Assembly (NCBI RefSeq): GCF_001995095.2
Contig: NZ_MTSD02000001.1
Location: 682,001-746,000 of the forward strand
Direction: 5' to 3'
DNA: 64,000 nucleotides
From: Oceanospirillum linum
GTDB lineage: Bacteria > Pseudomonadota > Gammaproteobacteria > Pseudomonadales > Halomonadaceae
Of the stretch, positions 1 to 7,917 are shown piece by piece; position 1 is the first letter of the stretch; each line of letters starts with the position of its first letter. Under the pieces are notes generated by a model that saw only the letters and a list, made by a program, of their open reading frames with translations, was not told the origin of the DNA and did no database searches. A program made the translations under genes and the position numbers.

Positions 1-1
1 G

Positions 2-2047
2 GACGAAAGCCAACGGCCAATCTCTCAGGCTTTCGATGATGTTTATTTTTCCAAAGCCAGTGGTCTGGATGAAACCCGCTATGTTTTTCTGCAACACAAT
101 GGATTGCCGGAACGCTGGCAGAAAACGACATTCATACACCGTCCTTTTGTTATAGCCGAAACCGGCTTTGGCACAGGCCTGAATTTCCTCTGTACCTGGC
201 AGGCGTTTATACAACACGCTCCAGAGGACGCTCGCCTGCACTTTGTTTCTGTCGAGAAATTCCCCCTAAACATTAACGACCTTGAGCAGTCCCTTGCCCT
301 TTGGCCTGAGCTAAAGCCTCTTGCAGACCAGTTAATCGCGGCTTATCCACTCCCGATCCCAGGGTTCCACCGTCGCCACTTTGATCAGGGCCGTGTACAA
401 CTGACTCTGATCCAGGGTGATGCCAGCGAATGCTTTTCCAGCCTTGAATCCCGGGTCGATGCCTGGTTTCTGGATGGCTTCGCCCCAGCCAAAAACCCAG
501 ATATGTGGACACCAGAGCTCTTTCAGTCTATCCGTCGTTTAAGTGACAAGGGCACAACTGTCGCGACATTTACAGCCGCAGGTATTGTACGTAACGGTTT
601 GAAGGCTGCAGGTTTTGAGGTCAAAAAGGTAAAAGGGTTTGGTCATAAGCGCCATATGGTCTGCGGTGAACTTATTCTTGATGCCGAAGGCCAGGCAGTG
701 CAAACGGTTAATCCTGCGCCGGATGTTGTTCCCGTGGAACCCTTGCCACTGGCAAAACCCTGGATGAAAACCCCATGGTTTAAACCGCCCTGCACCGTCA
801 ATCACTCCAATAAGCAACATATCGCTATTATTGGTGCCGGTATTGCGGGCACAACCACCGCTCAGGCACTGGCAAGGCATGGTTTTAACATTACACTCAT
901 TGAACAGCATGATCAGGCTGGAAAGGAGGGCTCAGGCAACCGGCAAGGCGTGCTTTATATCAAACTGGGCACCGAACCCTCCAGCCACAGTCGTTTCTAT
1001 CTCAGTGGTTTTGAGTTCTCCCGTCACTATTTTAACAATCTTCAAAAACAGCTCAGCAGAACCGACTTTAAAGAGCTGATCTGGCAGGCCTGTGGCGTTT
1101 TACAGCTGGCCTATACGGAGAAAGAGGTGAAACGCCAAAAGCGCTTTATCGAGCGAAACAATTTTCCTGACATGCTGCTAAAAGCTGTTACAGCCGAGCA
1201 AGCATCTGAACTGAGTGGCACCCCTCTGCAACAAAGCGGCCTTTGGTTTCCACAGGCGGGTTGGGCACGGCCAGATATTATTTGTCAGCAGCTAAGCCAG
1301 CATAGCAATATCAAACGGGTGACCGGCCAGTTTGTGGATAAATTGCAACCGGCAGATAGCGGCTGGTCACTACTGGATAAAGACGGCAAAACCCTTCTCA
1401 AAGCAGATCAGGTGATTATTGCCTGTGCTGCCAGCACAAAGCACTTTGCCCAAACGGCATGGTTACCGACTAAAGCGATTCGGGGGCAGACCACCTATCT
1501 GCAGACAACAGCGCAAACACCGGAACTTAAAACTGTAGTTTGCCATGAGGGTTATATCGCCCCTGCCCTGGATAATACGCTTTGCCTTGGCGCCAGCTTT
1601 AATCTGAAAGATGATGAGAAAGAGCTACGAGAGAGCGATCAGCAACATAATCTGAATCTGCTGTCAGAGGCTATGCCAACCTTTGCCGGACAGTTGAATC
1701 ACAGTGGTGTGGATACCGGAACGCTATCAGGAAAAGTTGGGTTTCGGTGTGCCAGCCCGGACTATGTTCCTCTGACAGGCCCTGCGCCGGTTTACAAGGA
1801 AATGCTGGAGCGCTTTGCTCTGCTACGCCATGACGCAACCAAGGTGCCGGATGCAGCACCAGCATACTACCCGGGCCTATGGCTGAATACCGGCCATGGC
1901 TCCCGAGGCTTAGCCAGTGCCCCCTTATGTGCCGAGGTACTGGCCGCTTACATCGCAGAACAACCTATGCCTCTGGAACGGGAGCTGGTCAACGCTCTGC
2001 AACCCAGCCGCTTTATAATTCGCGGCCTGATTCGCGACAAGCTTTAA
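2..2047 (+). CDS. mnmC: Bifunctional tRNA U34 methyltransferase/FAD oxidoreductase MnmC (5' truncated)
   Basis: MnmC completes the mnm5(s2)U modification at wobble U34 of tRNAs. Its C-terminal FAD domain removes the carboxymethyl group and its N-terminal SAM domain methylates the resulting amine. The open frame runs to the left edge of the window without a start, and the residues before the first possible internal start (DVYFSKASGLDETRYVFL) match the MnmC N-terminus, so only a short N-terminal piece is missing. Visible motifs are the SAM-binding ETGFGTGLNF, WFLDGFAPAKNPDMW in the methyltransferase half, and the dinucleotide-binding IIGAGIAG near 830-850 that opens the FAD half. A typical MnmC C-terminus (NTGHGSRGLASAPLCAEVL) is present. 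The next gene starts 6 bp downstream. Identification is firm. Confidence 0.95.
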   Translation, partial: DESQRPISQAFDDVYFSKASGLDETRYVFLQHNGLPERWQKTTFIHRPFVIAETGFGTGLNFLCTWQAFIQHAPEDARLHFVSVEKFPLNINDLEQSLALWPELKPLADQLIAAYPLPIPGFHRRHFDQGRVQLTLIQGDASECFSSLESRVDAWFLDGFAPAKNPDMWTPELFQSIRRLSDKGTTVATFTAAGIVRNGLKAAGFEVKKVKGFGHKRHMVCGELILDAEGQAVQTVNPAPDVVPVEPLPLAKPWMKTPWFKPPCTVNHSNKQHIAIIGAGIAGTTTAQALARHGFNITLIEQHDQAGKEGSGNRQGVLYIKLGTEPSSHSRFYLSGFEFSRHYFNNLQKQLSRTDFKELIWQACGVLQLAYTEKEVKRQKRFIERNNFPDMLLKAVTAEQASELSGTPLQQSGLWFPQAGWARPDIICQQLSQHSNIKRVTGQFVDKLQPADSGWSLLDKDGKTLLKADQVIIACAASTKHFAQTAWLPTKAIRGQTTYLQTTAQTPELKTVVCHEGYIAPALDNTLCLGASFNLKDDEKELRESDQQHNLNLLSEAMPTFAGQLNHSGVDTGTLSGKVGFRCASPDYVPLTGPAPVYKEMLERFALLRHDATKVPDAAPAYYPGLWLNTGHGSRGLASAPLCAEVLAAYIAEQPMPLERELVNALQPSRFIIRGLIRDKL

Positions 2048-2053
2048 TCACCC

Positions 2054-2689
2054 GTGTCTCTGGTGGTTTTGCAACTGGGGCTTATAGTGCTGGCGATTAC
2101 CGCTGTACTGAGCATTCTGATCGGGAGTTTACGGGCGGGTATCAGCCCTATGCCCAGCTCCCGAAAGGCTCACAGAGCTGTATTTGAAATGCTGGAGCGG
2201 ACAACACCGGATAACCAACAAACACTCACGCTGATCGATTGTGGCTCCGGCTGGGGACACTTGCTGTTTAAACTCGCTAACCGCTACCCCAACGCCCGGG
2301 TAATCGGTTACGAAATGTCATTTATACCTTGGGTAACAAGCTATCTGCTTGCTCATTTTTTCCTTTTGAGAAACGTGACAATCTACCGGAAAAACTTTTT
2401 GTCCCAAGCCCTTCCGGTGTCGTTACAGGAGGGTGATATTTTATTCACCTACCTTTACCCTAAAGGAATGGAAAAACTGGCCAAGCAGCTGGCAGCAGAG
2501 CATCAAAACACAGCCCTGAGCAGCACGAATCAAAGTGGCCCATGGCCGCTGCAATTGATCAGTATCTGCTTTGCCTTGCCAGGTTTTGAGGCTACCGAGC
2601 AAAAAAACCTGACAGATCTGTACCGTACAAAGGTCTATCGCTATTCACTGGAAAAAGATCCCTCAATCATCCCTGATCGGAACCGATAA
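2054..2689 (+). CDS. Membrane-anchored class I SAM-dependent methyltransferase (uncharacterised)
   Basis: This is a 211-residue protein with a GTG start 6 bp after mnmC, so the two are probably co-transcribed. Residues 1-27 form one hydrophobic segment (LVVLQLGLIVLAITAVLSIL), likely a membrane anchor. It is followed by a Rossmann methyltransferase core with motif I LIDCGSGWGHLLFKLA and an acidic residue after the second strand (VIGYEMS). The later strands are recognisable (GDILFTYLYP). The overall pattern resembles small membrane-linked methyltransferases of proteobacteria whose substrate is unknown. The window gives no evidence for a substrate, and proximity to mnmC does not prove a role in tRNA modification. 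Confidence 0.75.
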   Translation: MSLVVLQLGLIVLAITAVLSILIGSLRAGISPMPSSRKAHRAVFEMLERTTPDNQQTLTLIDCGSGWGHLLFKLANRYPNARVIGYEMSFIPWVTSYLLAHFFLLRNVTIYRKNFLSQALPVSLQEGDILFTYLYPKGMEKLAKQLAAEHQNTALSSTNQSGPWPLQLISICFALPGFEATEQKNLTDLYRTKVYRYSLEKDPSIIPDRNR

Positions 2690-2715
2690 CCAGCACGTCT
2701 GCCGGTCATATCAGA

Positions 2716-4107
2716 CTATGGCAGATTAACGACCTCTAAAAACCGAATGGGCTGACCACTCGGTTCACCCACAAGCTTTTCATTGTGGACAACGACCTGC
2801 CCTGCAATAACCGTATGAATTGGCCAGCCTGTCACGGTCTTTCCATCGTATGGGCTCCAACCGCTGCGGCTGGCAATCCAGTCATTACGGATCGTCCGCT
2901 TAGCGCTCAGGTCAACCAAGGTCAGATCCGCATCATAACCTAAGGCAATACGCCCCTTACCTTCGATACCAAAAACCCGGGCAGGGCCAGCACTGGTCAG
3001 ATCTACCAGACGCTGCAGCGTCAGACGGCCGGCATTCACATGATCCAGCATCACCGGAAGCAGTGTTTGTACACTGGTCATACCGCTGGGGGAATCAGGG
3101 TAAGCCTTAGCCTTCTCTTCACGGGTATGGGGCGCATGATCGCTACCGATCACATCAACAACACCGCTGCTTATGCCTTGCCATAAAGCATCCTGATGTC
3201 TTTTATCCCTAACCGGCGGGTTCATCTGTGCAAAACTTCCCAACTGCTGGTAGCAGTCGGGTGCCTGCAGTGTCAGATGGTGTGGCGTGACCTCTACCGT
3301 CACGCGCTGTTTGTGATGGGCCAGAAATGACATCTCCTCAGCCGTGGAGATATGCAGCAGATGCAAACGTCGTCCGACCTCTTCCGCCATTGCAACAATA
3401 CGCCGGGTAGCATTTAAGGCACTGGTTACATCGCGCCAAAGTGGGTGGTGGCAAACATCCCGGCTCTCTTCCACCAGAGCCTTTCTTGCCCGAAGGCGCG
3501 CCTCATCTTCTGCATGTACCGCCATGCGACGCTGCCCATGGGCCAGAATACTCTTTAAGACGGCATCTTCATCAGCCAACAGGTCACCAAATGAGCTTCC
3601 CATAAAAACCTTAACACCTGCGCAACCGGGCAACCGCTCTAAGTCCGCCAACTGTTCGGCGTTGATACCGGAGCCTCCGATATAGAACGCATAATGACAC
3701 CAGGCGCGCCCCTCTGCTGCATTCAGTTTTGCCTGAAGGTCCTCCGGCCACAGCGTCAAAGGATGGGTATTCGGCATCTCAAAAACGGATGTGACACCCC
3801 CAAGAACAGCACCGCGGGTGCCCGCCTTAAGATCCTCTTTATGGGTTAATCCCGGCTCCCTGAAATGAACCTGACTGTCAATCACTCCAGGCAGTACATG
3901 CAGCCCTTTCGCCTGTATTTCGCTATCGGCCTGCCATTGAGCATCCAATTTGCCCAATGCCACAATACGCCCTTTACGGCACGCAATATCAATCTGCTCT
4001 TCACCGTTGGGAGTGATAGCGGTACCACCCAGAATCAGCAGATCAGCCTGAAACGGCAAGCCTGCATCGCCCCCGCTGTCGCCACTTGTCAGCTTATCAG
4101 AACCCAT
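2716..4107 (-). CDS. pyrQ: Class I dihydroorotase paralogue, zinc-starvation linked (PyrQ-like)
   Basis: This amidohydrolase of 463 residues belongs to the dihydroorotase family, which cyclises carbamoyl-aspartate to dihydroorotate in pyrimidine synthesis. Family residues seen are REPG (83-86), the Lys expected to be carboxylated (K166 in GVKVFMGSS), H198 (AVHAED), H252 (LLHIST) and D323 (GSDHAPH). The metal-binding HxH motif is altered: residues 77-81 read DSQVH, so the first His is Gln (CAG codon at 3871-3873). The gene lies 9 bp behind folE2 in the znuA operon and has a good ribosome site (AGGAG) before ATG 4107. In Pseudomonas aeruginosa a Zur-controlled dihydroorotase paralogue (PyrQ) also sits near folE2, hence the symbol. 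Whether this enzyme uses less zinc or another metal is inference. Confidence 0.8.
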   Translation of the reverse strand: MGSDKLTSGDSGGDAGLPFQADLLILGGTAITPNGEEQIDIACRKGRIVALGKLDAQWQADSEIQAKGLHVLPGVIDSQVHFREPGLTHKEDLKAGTRGAVLGGVTSVFEMPNTHPLTLWPEDLQAKLNAAEGRAWCHYAFYIGGSGINAEQLADLERLPGCAGVKVFMGSSFGDLLADEDAVLKSILAHGQRRMAVHAEDEARLRARKALVEESRDVCHHPLWRDVTSALNATRRIVAMAEEVGRRLHLLHISTAEEMSFLAHHKQRVTVEVTPHHLTLQAPDCYQQLGSFAQMNPPVRDKRHQDALWQGISSGVVDVIGSDHAPHTREEKAKAYPDSPSGMTSVQTLLPVMLDHVNAGRLTLQRLVDLTSAGPARVFGIEGKGRIALGYDADLTLVDLSAKRTIRNDWIASRSGWSPYDGKTVTGWPIHTVIAGQVVVHNEKLVGEPSGQPIRFLEVVNLP

Positions 4108-4116
4108 ACATACTCC

Positions 4117-5013
4117 TTAAAAGCCTTTGGTGTAGGCCACCGCATCATGGGGATGCAGGCTCTCTAAGTGTCGGACACTCACCTCAACCCCCTGATACCC
4201 TTCGGAAAGCGCTTCCTGTATACGGCGGGCAGCATCTTCAACGTACATCAGGTTCTGACCGTTCAATAGTGCAAAAGCCTGCTCATCAGCCCGTTTAACC
4301 GCAGTTTGCACCGCGGTCGCCAAAGCCTGCTCCGTCCGGTCGATCAGAGGCATCAGTCCAAAGCCTCCCTCGTTAGCGCCTAACGACACCTGAACAGAAG
4401 CAACGCTGCGCTGACTATGGGGGGTTGCGTAAGTTGCATGGGTCTCCAGCCAATCAGAAACCACTTCCGTTGTCAGCTGCTCTCCGGAGAAATGCTCCCT
4501 GAAGTGACTGGCAATCAGCTGTCGGGCCAGGGCGGCAGAACAAGGGCAGGTGGAGGAGTATTCAACCTGAACCGCAGCACTGAGCTGCAACACGCCCTGC
4601 TGCAGAACCGCTTCGATTTTAACCGGATAGGCTTTCCAACCTGCAAGCCCAGGCGTACTGAGTGCCGACCGCCGGGCAAGCATTTTAAACTCGATCACCA
4701 ACCGCGCACTATCTGTACCACAGTCGCTATGACTGATGACCATCTGTTCCAGTACCGCTTTCAAATCTACAGGGGTCACGCTGTCTTGCTGTGATAATCC
4801 ATCCAGCATCCTGTAGATACGTGACATATGGATACCTTTCACCGTCACATCCGGCAGATTCACCTGAGCTTCAACAGAAGCATGAAGCGGTGCAGAGCCC
4901 TCCGGCTCGGAGAGACTCAATGGGATATCAATACCACTCATACCGACCCACTCAAGGGGGGTACGTATATTTGAAACCTGATGACGCGCTACATCGGGCA
5001 ATTCCTGATTCAT
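4117..5013 (-). CDS. folE2: GTP cyclohydrolase FolE2 (type IB)
   Basis: FolE2 converts GTP to 7,8-dihydroneopterin triphosphate, the first step of folate synthesis. Unlike FolE it does not depend strictly on zinc and is commonly induced under zinc limitation. The 298-residue length is usual for the family. The N-terminal RTPLEWVGM segment, GIHMSRIYRML (60-70) and the EYSSTCPCSAALARQ segment carrying the conserved cysteines C156 and C158 are all present. The gene is second in a minus-strand operon, 25 bp behind znuA and 9 bp before the dihydroorotase paralogue, which fits Zur control from the palindrome at 6109-6126. Confidence 0.95.
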   Translation of the reverse strand: MNQELPDVARHQVSNIRTPLEWVGMSGIDIPLSLSEPEGSAPLHASVEAQVNLPDVTVKGIHMSRIYRMLDGLSQQDSVTPVDLKAVLEQMVISHSDCGTDSARLVIEFKMLARRSALSTPGLAGWKAYPVKIEAVLQQGVLQLSAAVQVEYSSTCPCSAALARQLIASHFREHFSGEQLTTEVVSDWLETHATYATPHSQRSVASVQVSLGANEGGFGLMPLIDRTEQALATAVQTAVKRADEQAFALLNGQNLMYVEDAARRIQEALSEGYQGVEVSVRHLESLHPHDAVAYTKGF

Positions 5014-5038
5014 GTTATGCCTTATAGGTTAAAAAGGA

Positions 5039-6055
5039 TTACTTTGATTGACACTGTTCAAGTGCCGCCATCAGTCGTGTTAATAGTTTGAAGTAATGTT
5101 CAGCAGGATCATCAAGATCAACGCCCAGAGGATCCATGACCCCAGTTGTTTCTACAGTAGAGCCTTCAAAAACAGTGCTCACCATCCGGGGATTGTATTG
5201 AGGTTCCGTAAAAGCACAGCGTACGCCCCACTCTGCAACCCGGTTTTGGATCTCCCGGATCCGGGCCGGACTGGGGTCTGATGCATCGGACAGAGAGATA
5301 GCTCCAGCGGCCATTAGGCCAAAGCGACGCTCAAAGTACTGATAAGCATCATGAAAAACGATAAAGCGAATCCCCTTAAGCTGCTCTGCCCGTTTATTCA
5401 TGGACACGATCAGCTGATCTAAAGCGGTCACGAGTTCTGCGGCATTACGCTGATAAAGACCGGCATGCTCGGGGTCAATCTCGGCCAGATTTCGGGCAAT
5501 CTCCTGGGCCCATACTTTAGCATTGACCGGGTCAAGCCAGGCATGGGGATCATATTGGCCATGATGATGCTCATGGTGCGCTTCATCATCATGATGTTCA
5601 TCAGCTTCGTGGTGAGCCTTATCATCGTGATGGTCGTCATGCGCCCCATCCGAATGATGATCTTCATCTCCATCATCATGGTGGCTGTGAGACTCAAACG
5701 TTGCCCCCTGTCTGAATTCATGCCTGATGGTCTCAGACAGCGCCAGCATCTCAACTTTGTGGGCTGAAGGTGCAAGATTCTGCAGCGAGCTTTCCAGCCA
5801 GGGTGTAAGATCTTCGCTGATCCAAAAAACGACGTCGGCCTCTGACAGTGCCTTCGCTTCCGAAGGTCTCAGGCTATATCGATGGGGTGATGCTTCAGGC
5901 TGAATCAACAACTCAGGTTGCTCAACCCCTTTCATCACCTGACTGACCAATGAATGGAGCGGGGCAATATCAACAACAACGTTCGGAGCTGAGGCCCAGC
6001 TGCTAAAAGATATAAGGCTCAAAAAAAAGCCCGCAATAAAAGATGAACGAGACAT
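5039..6055 (-). CDS. znuA: Zinc ABC transporter periplasmic binding protein ZnuA
   Basis: ZnuA captures periplasmic zinc and delivers it to the ZnuBC permease. The 338-residue protein starts with a Sec signal peptide (hydrophobic core FIAGFFLSLISFSSWA). Metal-site residues of cluster A-I binding proteins are visible: H near residue 34 (IAPLHSLV), H in EASPHRYSLRPSEA, H in YDPHAWLDP, and H in VFHDAYQYF. Between residues about 120 and 170 (bases about 5556-5690) lies a charged loop very rich in His and Asp, the usual ZnuA zinc-scavenging loop, here unusually long. It is the first gene of the minus-strand operon and diverges from znuC. Confidence 0.95.
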   Translation of the reverse strand: MSRSSFIAGFFLSLISFSSWASAPNVVVDIAPLHSLVSQVMKGVEQPELLIQPEASPHRYSLRPSEAKALSEADVVFWISEDLTPWLESSLQNLAPSAHKVEMLALSETIRHEFRQGATFESHSHHDDGDEDHHSDGAHDDHHDDKAHHEADEHHDDEAHHEHHHGQYDPHAWLDPVNAKVWAQEIARNLAEIDPEHAGLYQRNAAELVTALDQLIVSMNKRAEQLKGIRFIVFHDAYQYFERRFGLMAAGAISLSDASDPSPARIREIQNRVAEWGVRCAFTEPQYNPRMVSTVFEGSTVETTGVMDPLGVDLDDPAEHYFKLLTRLMAALEQCQSK

Positions 6056-6108
6056 CAGAAAAGTTCTCCGGTGAACAATATCGAGGGTTAAAACGTGAAA
6101 CCATTAAT

Positions 6109-6126
6109 GTTATGTTATAACATAAC
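6109..6126. promoter_or_regulatory. Zur-box-like palindrome between znuA and znuCB
   Basis: The 18 bases GTTATGTTATAACATAAC form a perfect inverted repeat with no spacer. They match the core of proteobacterial Zur boxes (compare the E. coli znuA/znuC operator, with its TGTTATA-TATAACA core). The site lies 53 bp upstream of the znuA start and 174 bp upstream of the znuC start, so one dimer pair could repress both operons. No zur gene is visible in the window. Confidence 0.85.
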
Positions 6127-6196
6127 TTAAGAATTAAAAACCGGATGATCTCCTCTTCTTCCGAGAGAACTGAAAAGGTCTTAGATAACTTAAGAA
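6122..6196. repeat. 12-bp direct repeat in the znuA-znuC intergenic region
   Basis: The sequence ATAACTTAAGAA occurs at 6122-6133, overlapping the right half of the Zur palindrome, and again at 6185-6196. The copies are 63 bp apart, close to six helical turns. The second copy sits on the znuC side, where its promoter should lie. It may be a secondary regulator contact or a remnant of duplication; no function can be assigned. Confidence 0.4.
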
Positions 6197-6300
6197 AAAA
6201 CTGATATATAAAACGTTAAGGGGAAACACTTTAGGCCGCCCTTCAGATCCCCAATAAGACCCTAAACTGAAACCCTCAAACCTAAGCCAAAGGATCATAG

Positions 6301-7053
6301 ATGCTGATTGAAGCCTGTAATATTGATGTTCAAATTGGCAAAAAAATGATTCTGAAATCGATCAGCCTTCAGATTGAAAAAGGGCGCATCATCACGGTTA
6401 TTGGCCCTAATGGCTCCGGGAAATCCACCTTACTTAAAACACTGATCGGGGCAATAACACCCGTAACAGGTACTCTGATAAAAGCCCCGGAGTTATCCGT
6501 TGGCTATGTCCCACAACGTCTGCATATTGACGAAACGCTGCCCATGACCGTCAAACGATTTCTGCAGTTACCCCATAAAATGCCAGCAAAGTGCCTGCAA
6601 AATGCGCTGTCAGAAGCGGGGGCTTCAAATCTGATGAATCAACAGCTAAACAGCCTGTCCGGCGGTCAGCTACAGCGGGTATTACTGGCGCGAGCTCTGC
6701 TAACGACCCCGAATCTATTATTACTGGATGAGCCGACCCAAGGGCTGGATCGCAAAGGTACTGCGGACTTTTACCGCCAGCTGAATCAACTACGTCAGAA
6801 ACTTAACTGCGCCATTTTACTGGTTAGCCATGATCTTCAGGTTGTTATGCGCCAATCAGACCAGGTGATCTGTCTGAACGGACAGATCTGCTGCCAGGGT
6901 AAGCCAGAAGATGTTGGTAATTCAGACACCTTCAAGACACTCTTCGGCTTAGATGGCGATGGCGACACACTGGCTCTCTATCGGCATCACTCCCACTCCC
7001 GAACGACGTATTCCCAGCCTTCAGCCAACCAGGAGATCCATCATGCTGGATGA
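6301..7053 (+). CDS. znuC: Zinc ABC transporter ATP-binding protein ZnuC
   Basis: ZnuC is the ATPase of the high-affinity zinc importer. The 250-residue protein has a complete ABC core: Walker A GPNGSGKSTLL near residue 37, signature LSGGQLQRVLLARAL, Walker B LLLLDEPTQGLD, and the switch His in LVSHD. A short His-containing tail (YRHHSHSR) is seen after the core, as in other ZnuC proteins. Its last 11 bases overlap the znuB start, which implies translational coupling. It is preceded by the Zur-box region. Confidence 0.95.
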   Translation: MLIEACNIDVQIGKKMILKSISLQIEKGRIITVIGPNGSGKSTLLKTLIGAITPVTGTLIKAPELSVGYVPQRLHIDETLPMTVKRFLQLPHKMPAKCLQNALSEAGASNLMNQQLNSLSGGQLQRVLLARALLTTPNLLLLDEPTQGLDRKGTADFYRQLNQLRQKLNCAILLVSHDLQVVMRQSDQVICLNGQICCQGKPEDVGNSDTFKTLFGLDGDGDTLALYRHHSHSRTTYSQPSANQEIHHAG

Positions 7054-7909
7054 TTTTATCATCAGAGCTGCGCTGGCCGGTATCGGAGTCTCTCTGGCCG
7101 CTGCCCCCCTTGGTTGTTTTGTTGTTTGGCGACGTATGGCGTACTTTGGCGATGCCACCGCCCATGCCGCCATGTTAGGTGTTGCCCTTTCACTGGCTCT
7201 TTCCACACCGGTTTTTGCCGGCGTACTGCTGGTTACCTTATTGATGGCCGTTACCGTGTCGCTGCTCAGTGGCCGCAGTTATGCCATGGACACCTTACTG
7301 GGAGTGATGGCGCACTCAGCATTGGCCATCGGTTTGGTCGCCGTTTCCTTTCTGGAAGGAATACGTATTGACCTGATGGCCTATCTGTTTGGTGATATCC
7401 TGGCGGTGGGTAAGCAAGATCTGGCCATTATCTGGGGGGGCGCACTCCTGGTGCTTATCATGGTGGGCTATCGTTGGTCAGCCCTTCTACTCGCCACTTT
7501 AAACCCTGACCTGGCCAGAGCCAGCGGCATTTCACCACAGCGGGAGCAGCTCGTGCTGACCCTCGCTCTTGCCATCGTTGTTGCCGTTGCCATCAAAGTC
7601 GTTGGCGTTCTTCTGATCGCAGCCCTGTTAATTATTCCGGCGGCCACCGCACGCCCTTTCAGTCAAACACCTGAAGCGATGGCACTGATCGCTGCACTGA
7701 TCGGTATTTTCGCAAATATAGCCGGACTAGCGGGTTCTTATCACCTGGATACCCCCACAGGCCCAACCATCGTCTGTGTGATCGCTGCTCTTTTTGTTCT
7801 GCTAAACCTACTTAAAAGCCTGATCCAAAAGACAGACGCTCTGTTAGCCCGTATGATTCCATCTCGTACATCAGAGCAACCCGGCCTCACTGACACAAGC
7901 AAGGATTAG
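7043..7909 (+). CDS. znuB: Zinc ABC transporter permease ZnuB
   Basis: ZnuB is the membrane channel of the zinc importer. The start is set at ATG 7043 because an AGGAG site lies at 7031-7035 and the protein then opens with MLDDFIIRAALAGIGV, as in the family; a longer reading frame upstream lacks support. The 288-residue product has about eight hydrophobic segments and the family feature GDATAHAAMLGVAL early in the protein. It overlaps znuC by 11 bp and is followed 8 bp later by the M23 peptidase gene. Confidence 0.93.
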   Translation: MLDDFIIRAALAGIGVSLAAAPLGCFVVWRRMAYFGDATAHAAMLGVALSLALSTPVFAGVLLVTLLMAVTVSLLSGRSYAMDTLLGVMAHSALAIGLVAVSFLEGIRIDLMAYLFGDILAVGKQDLAIIWGGALLVLIMVGYRWSALLLATLNPDLARASGISPQREQLVLTLALAIVVAVAIKVVGVLLIAALLIIPAATARPFSQTPEAMALIAALIGIFANIAGLAGSYHLDTPTGPTIVCVIAALFVLLNLLKSLIQKTDALLARMIPSRTSEQPGLTDTSKD

Positions 7910-7917
7910 AGCCCGCT

